Positions 24,126 to 32,174 of a stretch of 64,000 nucleotides of DNA are shown here, one piece after another. The position numbers and the translations under genes were made by a program. The DNA comes from Acidobacteriota bacterium (lineage in GTDB: Bacteria; Acidobacteriota; Aminicenantia; Aminicenantales; Saccharicenantaceae): assembly GCA_039683095.1 (NCBI GenBank), contig JBDKSB010000012.1:28293-92292 (forward strand). The letters are read 5' to 3'. The number at the start of each line of letters is the position of its first letter. Position 1 is the stretch's first letter. The notes under the pieces were generated by a model. The model ran no database searches. It was not told where the DNA came from and saw only the letters and a list, made by a program, of their open reading frames with translations.

Positions 24126-24965
24126 CTAGGAATACTTCCTGATGAAGCGGTTCATCAGGTAATAGGTCAAGATATTGATGGTCAGGATGGCGATGATCAG
24201 GACGGCCGCGGTGCCGTAGGCGTTTTGCATCGAGATGCCCTCGCGGGCCAGGATGTAGAAGTGGACGGCCATCGTCCGGCTCGAGGAGAAGATCGAGGTC
24301 GGCAGCCGCAGGGCGCTCCCGGCGGTGAAGATCGTGGCGGCCGTCTCGCCGATGCTCCGGCCTATGCTGAGGACGATGCCGGTGACGATGCCCGGCAGGG
24401 CCGACGGCAGGACGACCCGGGTCACGGTCTGCCACTTGGTGCTGCCCAGGGAGAAGCTGACCTTGCGGTACTCGGCCGGGACGCTCTTGATGGCTTCCTC
24501 GGAGGTCCGGATGATGGTCGGCAGGAGCATGAAGGCCAGGGTCAATCCGCCGCTGAGGATGGACCAGCCGAACCTGAGCTTGGTGACGAAAAGGATGAAG
24601 CCGAACAGGCCGAAGATGATCGAGGGGATGCCGGCCAGGCACTCGGCCCCGAAGCGGATGACCCGGGTCACCGGGCCGCCCCAGGTGTACTCCGTCAGGT
24701 AGATGGCCGTGCCGACCCCGAGCGGGGCGGCGATGAGGACGGCCAGCGCGGTCAACGCGACGGTCCCGACCGCGGTCGAGAAGATGCCTCCCGACTTGCC
24801 CATGTCCACGGGATTGGAGGTCAAGAACTCGAAGCTGAGGACCGGCAGGCCGCGGCGCAGGATGAAGAGGATGATGAAGAGCAGGACCGCGACCGTGATC
24901 AGGGTCATGGCCCACAGCCCGGTCCGGGCGGCCTTCTCCGCGGCGCGGGGGCCCAGGCGCTTCAC
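24126..24965 (-). CDS. pstA: Phosphate ABC transporter permease PstA
   Basis: This 279-residue protein has six membrane helices. It shows FLTSNPVDMGKSGGI, characteristic of PstA, a GTAIYLTEYTWGGPV segment, and the EAA-type coupling loop in FSLGSTKWQTVTRVVLPSALPGI, whose core is GSTKWQTVTRVVLPSA. It forms the channel with PstC. Its ATG overlaps the pstC stop as ATGA, and pstB2 begins two bases after its stop. The assignment is secure from sequence and context. Confidence 0.95.
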   Translation of the reverse strand: MKRLGPRAAEKAARTGLWAMTLITVAVLLFIILFILRRGLPVLSFEFLTSNPVDMGKSGGIFSTAVGTVALTALAVLIAAPLGVGTAIYLTEYTWGGPVTRVIRFGAECLAGIPSIIFGLFGFILFVTKLRFGWSILSGGLTLAFMLLPTIIRTSEEAIKSVPAEYRKVSFSLGSTKWQTVTRVVLPSALPGIVTGIVLSIGRSIGETAATIFTAGSALRLPTSIFSSSRTMAVHFYILAREGISMQNAYGTAAVLIIAILTINILTYYLMNRFIRKYS

Positions 24966-25852
24966 TGGGTCTTCCTCCGCCTGGCCGAGGTGGCGTTGGC
25001 GATCGTGTTGAGGGCCATGATGATGACGAAGAGAACGACGCCGGTGGCGAACAGGGCCTCGCGATGCTCGCCCGTGGCGTAGCTCATCTCCAGGGCGACG
25101 TTCGAGGTCAGCGTCCGGACGGGCGCCAGGAGCGAATGGGGGACCTCGGCGGCGTTCCCGGCGATCATGATCGTGGCCATGGTCTCGCCGATGGCCCGGC
25201 CCATGCCCAGGATGACGCTGGCGATGATGCCCGAGCGGGCGGCCGGGAAGAGTACCATCCTGACCGTCTGCCAGCGGGTCGCGCCTAGGGCGATCGAGCC
25301 CTCGCGGTAGGACGGCGGCACGGCCTGGAGCGCGTCGACGGAGATGGAGATGACGGTCGGCAGGATCATGACGCCGAGGATGATCGAGGCGGCCAGGACG
25401 GACAGGCCCGGCCCGCCGAAGGCCCGGCGGATGAAGGGGACGAGGATGACGACGCCCATGAAGCCGTAGACGACCGACGGGATGCCCGCCAGCAGCTCGA
25501 TCACGGGCTTGATGAGGCGGCGGACCTTCTTGGAGGCGAACTCCGTCAGGACGATGGCGCAGGACAGGCCGAAGGGGACGCCGATGACCAGGGCCCCGGC
25601 CGTGACGGCCAGCGAGCCGACGATCATGGGCCAGAGCCCGAAGAGCTTCTCAGAGGGGTACCAGTCGGAGCCGGCCAGGAAGCTCTTGAGGCCGTAGCGG
25701 AACATGATCGGCGTTCCCTGGCCGACGATGAAGACGGTGATGACCAGGAGAACGGAGACGGCCGAGAAGGCGACGACCAGGAGGGCCAGCCGGATGAGCC
25801 GGTCGTTCCGCTCGAGCCTGTTCCCCGCCCTGGCTCTCTTGGCTCCGGTCAT
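24962..25852 (-). CDS. pstC: Phosphate ABC transporter permease PstC
   Basis: This is a 296-residue protein with six membrane helices. PstC features include the early helix VLLVITVFIVGQGTPIMF, GVPFGLSCAIVLTEF, ELLAGIPSVVYGFMGVVIL and the coupling loop ALGATRWQTVRMVLFPAARSG (core GATRWQTVRMVLFP). It begins 21 bases after pstS and overlaps pstA by four bases. Together they form the membrane channel for phosphate import. The assignment is secure. Confidence 0.95.
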   Translation of the reverse strand: MTGAKRARAGNRLERNDRLIRLALLVVAFSAVSVLLVITVFIVGQGTPIMFRYGLKSFLAGSDWYPSEKLFGLWPMIVGSLAVTAGALVIGVPFGLSCAIVLTEFASKKVRRLIKPVIELLAGIPSVVYGFMGVVILVPFIRRAFGGPGLSVLAASIILGVMILPTVISISVDALQAVPPSYREGSIALGATRWQTVRMVLFPAARSGIIASVILGMGRAIGETMATIMIAGNAAEVPHSLLAPVRTLTSNVALEMSYATGEHREALFATGVVLFVIIMALNTIANATSARRRKTQ

Positions 25853-25873
25853 CGCCCGCCCCTCCCCTTCCGG

Positions 25874-26674
25874 TCAGCGGACCGGGAGGAGGCCCTCCTT
25901 CGTGACCAGCTTCTGGCCTTCCGCGGACAGGACGAAGTCGATGAACTCCCTGGCATGGCCGGCCGGCTCGCCCCGGCTGACGAAGAGGAACGGCCGGACG
26001 AGCCGGTAGCGGCCATTCTGGATGTTCTCGTCCGTGGCCGCCGCCCCGTCGAGGGCCAGGGCCCGGACCGCGGCGTTGACCAGGCCCAGGGAGATGAAGC
26101 CGATCGCCTGGGGGTCATGGGCGACGATCTCCCGGACCGTGCCGTTCGAGTCTTCGGTGATGGCGCCGCGGAAGATCCGCGTCTTGCCCATGACCAGCTC
26201 CTGGAAGGCGCCCCGCGTGCCGGAGCCCTCCTCGCGGGTGACGACGGTGATCCGCTTGTCCGGCCCGCCGAGGGGCCGCCAGCTCGTGATGTCGCCCGCG
26301 AAGATCTGCTTGACGTCCGGCGCCCGGAGGCCGCGGATGGGGTTCGAAGGATGGACGATGACGGCCAGCCCGTCCCGGGCGACGACGATCGCGACGAGGT
26401 CCCGCTCGCCGCCCTTGAGCTCGCGCGAGGACATGCCGATCTGGCAGGCCCCGCTCCTGCAGGCCTCGATGCCGGCGCTCGAGCCGCCGCCCTGGACGTT
26501 GACGCCGTAGTCACGGTGAGCCTGCATGAACACCTCGGCCCACTTGTCGGCGAAAGGCTGGATGCTCGTCGACCCGGCCAGGGTCAGGTCGGAACCGGAT
26601 CCGGCCCGGCGGCAGCCCGGAAAAAGCGCGAGGCCCAGGGCCAGGGCGAAGCAGGCAAACCGGTGGCGCATCAT
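25874..26674 (-). CDS. pstS: Phosphate-binding protein PstS
   Basis: The 266-residue protein has an N-terminal signal peptide ending in LALFPGC, a plausible lipobox, so it is probably a lipoprotein in the periplasm. The mature part is a phosphate-binding fold: LTLAGSTSIQPFADKW (phosphate-binding GSTS), VQGGGSSAGIEACRSGA, IGMSSRELK and VTREEGSGTRGAF. It delivers phosphate to PstCA. Two adjacent ATG codons can serve as start. A TATAAT lies about 32 bases upstream on the minus strand (26711-26706), but no convincing -35 or Pho-box pair is visible, and no phoU or phoBR lies in the window. Confidence 0.93.
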   Translation of the reverse strand: MMRHRFACFALALGLALFPGCRRAGSGSDLTLAGSTSIQPFADKWAEVFMQAHRDYGVNVQGGGSSAGIEACRSGACQIGMSSRELKGGERDLVAIVVARDGLAVIVHPSNPIRGLRAPDVKQIFAGDITSWRPLGGPDKRITVVTREEGSGTRGAFQELVMGKTRIFRGAITEDSNGTVREIVAHDPQAIGFISLGLVNAAVRALALDGAAATDENIQNGRYRLVRPFLFVSRGEPAGHAREFIDFVLSAEGQKLVTKEGLLPVR

Positions 26675-26749
26675 CCTATTACAGGTGGAAAGCTCTCGGG
26701 CAGGAATTATACCCTAAAAGCCCCCTGGAGGCGATAACCGCCGGGCGAT

Positions 26750-28636
26750 CTAGTTGCCGGCCTCGGCGTCATCGAGATCGCGCATCCGGCTGTCGTAGCC
26801 GGCTTTTTTCGCGTCGTACTCCCCGGTCACCTTCTCCAGCTCGTCGAGCAGGCCGTCGTTCTCTTTCTTCGCCTTGTGCATGGCCTTGGAGACCTCGACG
26901 ACCCTGGCTCCATCCCGGTCCGACGAGGCCCGGACGAGCTGGGCGTTGCAATCGCGCAGCGCGGCGTCGTTGGCCTCGACGGCCTTCTCGATCTCGGCGA
27001 TCCGGGCCTCCAGGGGCCGCAGGGCGCGCGACCGCTCGGCGACGATCTCGGAGCGCAGCCGGCGCAGCTCCTTGGGCGTCCAGCGGGGCCGGCCGGCCGC
27101 CTCGCCCGCCGCCGCCGGCGGCGGCACGGCCGCGAGCGACCCCTGCATGACCTCGTCGCGCCAGCCGACCTTGTCCAGGAACCTCTGGTAGCCGCCCTCG
27201 TAGACGACGATGTCGTCGTTGTCGAAGACGACCAGCCGCTCGGCCAGGGCGTGGAGGAACATCTCGTTGTGCGTGACCATGACGACCGCGCCGTCGAAGG
27301 CGTCGATGGCCTCGAGCAGGGCGTCGTTGGATTCGATGTCGAGGTGGTTGGTCGGCTCGTCGAGGAGCAGCAGGTTGACCGGGGTGGCGATGAGCTTGCC
27401 CAGGAGGACCCGGCTCTTCTCGCCGCCCGAGAGCACCTTGATGGGCTTGAGGGCGTCGTCGCCCTCGAACATCATGCCGCCGGCGATGAACCGGGCCCGC
27501 TTCGGGTCCCCCTCGGGATCGCCCGAGGTGATCTCCTCGAGGACGGTGTTGGACTCGGACAGGGTCGAGATGTGGGTCTGCTCGAAGTAGCCGGCGGTCA
27601 CGGACTGGGGCTCGTCGATCCGGCCGGACCGGGGCGCCAGGTCCCCGGCCAGGAGCCGGAGCAGGGTCGTCTTGCCCCGGCCGTTGCGGCCGATGATGAA
27701 GACCCGGTCCCTGGCCCCGATGCTGATGGTGAACCGGCGGATGAGCGGCCGGTCCGGCGTGTAGGAGAAGGACAGGTCGCGGACGTCCAGGGAGTACTTG
27801 TGGTAGCCCGGCTTCTCGGCGAAGGCGAACTCGAGGTTCTTGACCTCCTCGAGCTTTTGCCGCTTCTCCATCTTCTCGAGCGACTTGACCCGCGACTGGA
27901 CCAGCCCGCCCAGCCGGGCCTTGGCCCGGAATCGGTTGATGAACAGGTCCATCTCCTTGCGCTTGCGCTCGTCGTTGAGCCGCGTCTTTTCGTAGATCTC
28001 CTCCTCGGCCGCGATCTGCTCGTAGTACTTGCCGGTGTCGCCCTCGATCTTGCGGACCTTGCGGCGGTGGATGCCGAGGACGTGGGTGACAACGTTGTCC
28101 ATGAAGCCGCGGTCGTGGGTGATCAGCAGCAACTCGCCCGGCCAGGCGGCCAGGAAGCGCTCGAGCCAGCGCAGCGAGGTGATGTCGAGGTAGTTGCTCG
28201 GCTCGTCCAGGAGGAGCATCTGATAGTCGCCGACCAGGACCCTGGTCAGGTTGAGGCGGACCTGGTAGCCGCCCGAGAGCTCGGCCGGCTTCTTCTCCAG
28301 GTCGGCCTCGCCGAACCCGAGGCCGGCCAGGATCTTCTCGACCCGCCAGACCTCGTTCTGGGCGTCGTGGGGCAGGGCCTTGGCCGCCTCGGCCAGGACG
28401 GTCGCCTCGGAGAAGCGGGGCCGCTGCTCGAGGTAGCCGATGCGGTACTTCCGGGGCCTGGTGATCGTGCCCGAGTCGGGCTCCTCCTCCCCGGTGATCA
28501 TCCGGAAGAGGGTGGTCTTGCCGTGGCCGTTGCGGCCGACGACCCCGACCCGCTCCTTGCGGTTGATCTTGAAGCTGATGGAGTCGAAGAGAGCCTGCTT
28601 CCCGAAGCTCTTCGAAAGGTTATCGACGACGATCAT
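26750..28636 (-). CDS. ABC-F family ATPase
   Basis: The 628-residue protein has two ATP-binding domains in one chain and no membrane part. Domain 1 has GRNGHGKTTLFRM, LSGGYQVRLNL and LLLDEPSNYLD; domain 2 has GRNGRGKTTLLRL, LSGGEKSRVLL and LLLDEPTNHLD. Between them is the linker region (residues about 225-290, KARLGGLVQSRVKSLEKM) that in ABC-F proteins reaches into the ribosome. After domain 2 is a long C-terminal coiled coil (about 545-620), as in Uup/YdiF/YheS types. ABC-F proteins act on stalled or antibiotic-bound ribosomes. The exact subfamily is not settled here. Confidence 0.93.
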   Translation of the reverse strand: MIVVDNLSKSFGKQALFDSISFKINRKERVGVVGRNGHGKTTLFRMITGEEEPDSGTITRPRKYRIGYLEQRPRFSEATVLAEAAKALPHDAQNEVWRVEKILAGLGFGEADLEKKPAELSGGYQVRLNLTRVLVGDYQMLLLDEPSNYLDITSLRWLERFLAAWPGELLLITHDRGFMDNVVTHVLGIHRRKVRKIEGDTGKYYEQIAAEEEIYEKTRLNDERKRKEMDLFINRFRAKARLGGLVQSRVKSLEKMEKRQKLEEVKNLEFAFAEKPGYHKYSLDVRDLSFSYTPDRPLIRRFTISIGARDRVFIIGRNGRGKTTLLRLLAGDLAPRSGRIDEPQSVTAGYFEQTHISTLSESNTVLEEITSGDPEGDPKRARFIAGGMMFEGDDALKPIKVLSGGEKSRVLLGKLIATPVNLLLLDEPTNHLDIESNDALLEAIDAFDGAVVMVTHNEMFLHALAERLVVFDNDDIVVYEGGYQRFLDKVGWRDEVMQGSLAAVPPPAAAGEAAGRPRWTPKELRRLRSEIVAERSRALRPLEARIAEIEKAVEANDAALRDCNAQLVRASSDRDGARVVEVSKAMHKAKKENDGLLDELEKVTGEYDAKKAGYDSRMRDLDDAEAGN

Positions 28637-28691
28637 AGACGGATCCCTGGGCGAAATTCGAACGGACTATTATAGCAGACCGGGCGGCGGG

Positions 28692-29114
28692 TTACTTGGC
28701 CGCCGCCCCGGTCACGGTCTTGGTCTTGTGGGCCCCCTTGGTCACGTGGACGCGGTAGCCGTCCTCGCCCGGCAGCCAGACCTCGGCCAGGACGTACACC
28801 GTGATGTACTCCGTGTACGACGGCGCGAAGTCGCCGACCTCGTCGAAGACGAGCCGGGGCCCGGCCACGGGCGGGGCCGGCTGGGGTATCCGCTCGAGAA
28901 CCGCCAGCGGAGTCTCCTTGCCGGTCGAGGCCTGCTTGAGGACCAGGCCGCCGCCGGCCGCCTTGACGACCGCGTATTCGCCCGCGGCCAGGCTCTTGCC
29001 GCCCGCTTTGAAAGCGAAGGGCGCCTTGAACGACGCCTGGGCGAAGGCCGGCGCGGCGCCGGCCGCGAAGACGATGGCCAGGGCCGCGAAAAGTGCCGCC
29101 GGTTGACGCTTCAT
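28692..29114 (-). CDS. Small secreted protein, paralogue of the one at 9002-9394
   Basis: The protein has 140 residues with a signal peptide ending in AAPAFAQA. The mature sequence shares its layout with the 9002-9394 product: FAFKAGGKSLAAGEYAV, then LVFDEVGDF, and EVWLPGEDGYRVHVTKGAHK at the end (within this, LPGEDGY and TKGAHKTK align with the other copy). An AGGAGG ribosome site precedes it, 22 bases after the class V aminotransferase gene, so it is probably in that transcript. Function is unknown; it is likely a small beta-rich envelope protein. Confidence 0.87.
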   Translation of the reverse strand: MKRQPAALFAALAIVFAAGAAPAFAQASFKAPFAFKAGGKSLAAGEYAVVKAAGGGLVLKQASTGKETPLAVLERIPQPAPPVAGPRLVFDEVGDFAPSYTEYITVYVLAEVWLPGEDGYRVHVTKGAHKTKTVTGAAAK

Positions 29115-29136
29115 CTGACGCCTCCTTGTCCCCGTC

Positions 29137-30507
29137 TCAGACCGTCACCTCGGCCGGGTAGCCCGGGATCGGGTCGGCCGCCTCGGGCACGCCGCTCTTG
29201 GCCGCCTCGGCCATGGCCTCGATGAACGTGTCGATCTCCTCGAGCGTCGTGTAGACGTTCGGCGAGACGCGCAGGGCCTGGTAGTCGAAGACCGAGTTCG
29301 GCGGCGCCCCGCCGACCAGCGGAACGACGATGATGCGGTAGTTGTTGCGGAGCCAGGTGGCCAGCTGGCGGACGTCGATGCCCTCGATGTTGACGGCCAT
29401 GACGCCCCAGGCCTGGGCCGGCTCGCTCGTCTCGGTCAGGATCTTGATCTTCGAATAGGGCTTGAGGGCATTGACCCAGCGCATGTTCAGGTAGCGCAGC
29501 CGGGCCGCCTTGCGCTCGGCCCCGATGGCCTGGTGGAAAGCAAGCGATTCGCCGAGGGCCGCCCGGATGGCCCAGGGGTGGGTGCCGATCGACTCGAACT
29601 TGCGGATGTCGTTGTCCTGCTGCTCCGGCGCGGCCTGCAGCGGCCAGAACCGGGGGATCATCTCCTTGCGGACACAGAGGCAGCCGTTGCCGAGCGGGGC
29701 CAGGAGCCACTTGTGGAGGCTCACCCCGTAGGCGTCGCACTCGAGGTCATGGAGCTTGAAGGGGAAATGGCCCAGGGCGTGGGCGCCGTCGACGATGGTG
29801 ACGATGCCCTTGGACCGGGCCAGGAGGGAGAGCCGCCGGACCGGGAAGAGCTGGGCCGTCAGGTTCGTGATGTGGGTGAAATGGAAGACCTTGGTCCGCG
29901 GCGTGATGGCCTTCTCGAACATATTGTAGAGGTAGTCCTGGGTCGTCGGCACCGGGAACTGGAGCCGGGTGACCTTGATGCCCTCGCGGCGCATCCGCTG
30001 GTCCCACGTCGTCAGCATGCGGGGGTAATCCTGCTCGGTCGTGATGACCTCGTCCCCGGCCTTGAGGTCGAGCCCGTTCTGGGCGATCTGCAGGGCCTCG
30101 CTGGCGCCCCGGGTCAGGGCCATCTCCTCCTTGTCGCAGCCGAACTCGTTGGCCATGCGCCGGCGCAGGGTCTCGCTGTTCCCGGCCACCATGCCCTGGT
30201 AGTGGACGGGCAGCATGTTGATCATCTCCATGTAGCGGAAGGTCGAATCCAGCGACACCCGGGGCATGGGGCAGGTGAAGCCGTTGTTCAGGTTGATGAG
30301 CTCGCGGTCAAGCTTGAAAGCCAGCTGGATCTCGCGCCAGTAGAACTCGTCCCTGGCCACCTCCTCGGCCGTCTTGCCCGCGACCGATTGGGACGCCTCG
30401 GCGATGCGCGGCAGTCCCATCGGGTCGAAGGCCACGGCGGCCGCGCCGAACGCGCCGACCGACCTCATGAACGCTCTCCGGCTCCAGGTTCCGCTCGGTT
30501 TCTTCAT
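29137..30507 (-). CDS. Tat-exported class V aminotransferase (isopenicillin-N-epimerase-like)
   Basis: The 456-residue protein is a PLP enzyme of the class V aminotransferase fold. The N-terminus carries SRRAFMRSVGAFGAAAVAF, a twin-arginine signal, so it would be exported after folding. The PLP lysine is in YGVSLHKWLLAPLG, the PLP-phosphate region in LTRGASEALQIAQNGL, and IVDGAHALGHFPF holds the Asp that contacts PLP nitrogen. It resembles isopenicillin-N epimerase-like and cysteine-desulfurase-like proteins, but the reaction is unknown. An exported PLP enzyme is less usual. It lies between an exported ADP-ribosylglycohydrolase and a small secreted protein. Confidence 0.9.
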   Translation of the reverse strand: MKKPSGTWSRRAFMRSVGAFGAAAVAFDPMGLPRIAEASQSVAGKTAEEVARDEFYWREIQLAFKLDRELINLNNGFTCPMPRVSLDSTFRYMEMINMLPVHYQGMVAGNSETLRRRMANEFGCDKEEMALTRGASEALQIAQNGLDLKAGDEVITTEQDYPRMLTTWDQRMRREGIKVTRLQFPVPTTQDYLYNMFEKAITPRTKVFHFTHITNLTAQLFPVRRLSLLARSKGIVTIVDGAHALGHFPFKLHDLECDAYGVSLHKWLLAPLGNGCLCVRKEMIPRFWPLQAAPEQQDNDIRKFESIGTHPWAIRAALGESLAFHQAIGAERKAARLRYLNMRWVNALKPYSKIKILTETSEPAQAWGVMAVNIEGIDVRQLATWLRNNYRIIVVPLVGGAPPNSVFDYQALRVSPNVYTTLEEIDTFIEAMAEAAKSGVPEAADPIPGYPAEVTV

Positions 30508-30605
30508 GCTCTGCCTCCTCGGGAAATGGGTTGATGCGATCGACGCAAGGGCGATTTTAAAACAGTCGGCGAAACCAGGTCAAGGTCCCGGCGGGAGGAC
30601 CCCGG

Positions 30606-32174
30606 TCAGTTCCAGGCCGCCGGCCGGTCGCCGTAGACGATGAGGTCGCCGAGGCCGACCGTCCCGCCCGGCCTGGGGTTCAGGAGCCTGAGCCCGAGAG
30701 TGTGGCGGCCCTTGGCCAGCCCGTAGCCCCAGGCGATCTCGAGCCGGCGGACGAGCTCGTCGACCGGCAGGGCGATGATGGACGGCGGCCCGCCGTCGAC
30801 TGTGAGCTCGACCTCGAAGGCGTACGGGTCCGAACCGGGCGCGGCCATCTTCGTCGGCCCGCCGCCCAGGACGAAGCCCGTGCCCTCGAACTCGATCAGG
30901 GCCGGCGTTTCGAGGATCGCGCCCAGCCGCCGCCGCTCGACCGGATAGCAGCCCGGGAAGCTCGTCTCGAGCCGCACCGGCCGGACGGTCTCGACCGGCA
31001 GCCGGACGCTCTCCCCTTCGACGCGGCCGCCGCTCGCGCGGACCGCCTCCAGGGCCAGGGCCAGGGTCGTCTCGCAGGCCTTGTCGAGGGACATCTCCGT
31101 ATAGGGGAACGGCTTGTCCTCGATGGCCCGGAGAGGGTCGCGCCACTTCGGCGGGATGGCCTCGCAGCCCAGCATCGTCCCCAGGACGCCACCGGCGCTG
31201 GCCGGGTTGCAGTCCGAGTCCTGGCCGCACCGGGCCGCGATCTCGAGCGTCCGGCCGAAATCGCCGTGGCCGTAGAGCAGGCCGATGGCGACATAGGCCC
31301 CGTTGACCCGGGCGTCGATGTTCCCGGGATCGAACACGAAATCGGGGCAGCCGGCGTCCCCGGCCCAATTGCGCTCGACGGCCAGCCAGGCCGCCTTCCA
31401 ATCAACCGGGTCGGCCTTGTAGCAGGCCAGGACGTCCCGGATGCAGCCGGCAAACCCGGACTCCGGCGGCAGGACCTTCAGGGCCCCCTCGACGACCGGC
31501 TCGACTTCGGCGCTGACGAAAGCCAGGCTGTACATGGCCGCGACGAAAACCCCGCCGTACCAGCCGTCCCCGTAATTCATGATGTGGCCGACCCGGTCGC
31601 AGATCTCCGCGCCGGCGTTGACCAGGCCCGGGCTGACGAGGCCGGCGAAGTCGGCCTCGATCTGGAAATCGATGTCGTCGGCGTGCGGCGAGTTCCTCCA
31701 GTGGCCCGAGTCCGGCGGCAGGAGGCCGTGGAGGATGTTGTAGCGGGCCGCCTGGTTGGCGTGCCAGAGCGGGTAGGCGGCATGGGCGAAGGCCTGGGCA
31801 TACCGGGCCGCCGGCGCGTCGATGCCCTCGCGGGACATGACCTCGAGGAAGGTCAGGTCCATGTAGACGTCGTCGTAGAGGCCGGGCGAACGCTCGAAGC
31901 GCCGGGCCACGATGCCGTCATCCCAGGGGATGGGCTGGTAGTCGGCGATCATGGCCCCCGGAAAGCGGAACTCCGTCGGGCCGCCGAAGGTGCAGCCGAT
32001 GACCTGTCCGGCCCAGCCGCCCCTGATCCGGTCGAGCAGCCCGGCTCGGGAGAGCTCGGACCCCGGGCCCGCGGCCGAAGCCCCCCTGGGGGCCGGGCGG
32101 CAGGCGACGGCCGCCGCCCCGGCCAGAACGATCAGGCCGGCGAAGCCGAAGGCCAGGCGGCGGCCCTTCATCAT
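30606..32174 (-). CDS. Exported ADP-ribosylglycohydrolase-family lipoprotein
   Basis: The 522-residue protein begins with a signal peptide with possible lipobox AAVAC, then an ADP-ribosylglycohydrolase (DraG-like) domain: GGWAGQVIGCTFG, DDVYMDLTFLEVM (metal-binding acids) and CGQDSDCNPASAGGVLG, the family's GxDxD motif. The last 150 residues look like a separate beta domain. DraG enzymes remove ADP-ribose from proteins inside cells, so an exported member is probably acting on another glycoside. Its ATG overlaps the S46 peptidase stop (ATGA). The family call is good; the substrate is open. Confidence 0.87.
   Translation of the reverse strand: MMKGRRLAFGFAGLIVLAGAAAVACRPAPRGASAAGPGSELSRAGLLDRIRGGWAGQVIGCTFGGPTEFRFPGAMIADYQPIPWDDGIVARRFERSPGLYDDVYMDLTFLEVMSREGIDAPAARYAQAFAHAAYPLWHANQAARYNILHGLLPPDSGHWRNSPHADDIDFQIEADFAGLVSPGLVNAGAEICDRVGHIMNYGDGWYGGVFVAAMYSLAFVSAEVEPVVEGALKVLPPESGFAGCIRDVLACYKADPVDWKAAWLAVERNWAGDAGCPDFVFDPGNIDARVNGAYVAIGLLYGHGDFGRTLEIAARCGQDSDCNPASAGGVLGTMLGCEAIPPKWRDPLRAIEDKPFPYTEMSLDKACETTLALALEAVRASGGRVEGESVRLPVETVRPVRLETSFPGCYPVERRRLGAILETPALIEFEGTGFVLGGGPTKMAAPGSDPYAFEVELTVDGGPPSIIALPVDELVRRLEIAWGYGLAKGRHTLGLRLLNPRPGGTVGLGDLIVYGDRPAAWN

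Noticed and set aside
23365..24915. Apparent 516-residue extension of PstB2
   Set aside because: The extension is the out-of-frame translation of pstA; the PstB2 start at 24123 is clear.
26675..26749. Pho-box upstream of pstS
   Set aside because: No pair of CTGTCAT-like repeats spaced by four bases is visible, only a TATAAT. Regulation by PhoB cannot be claimed from sequence.
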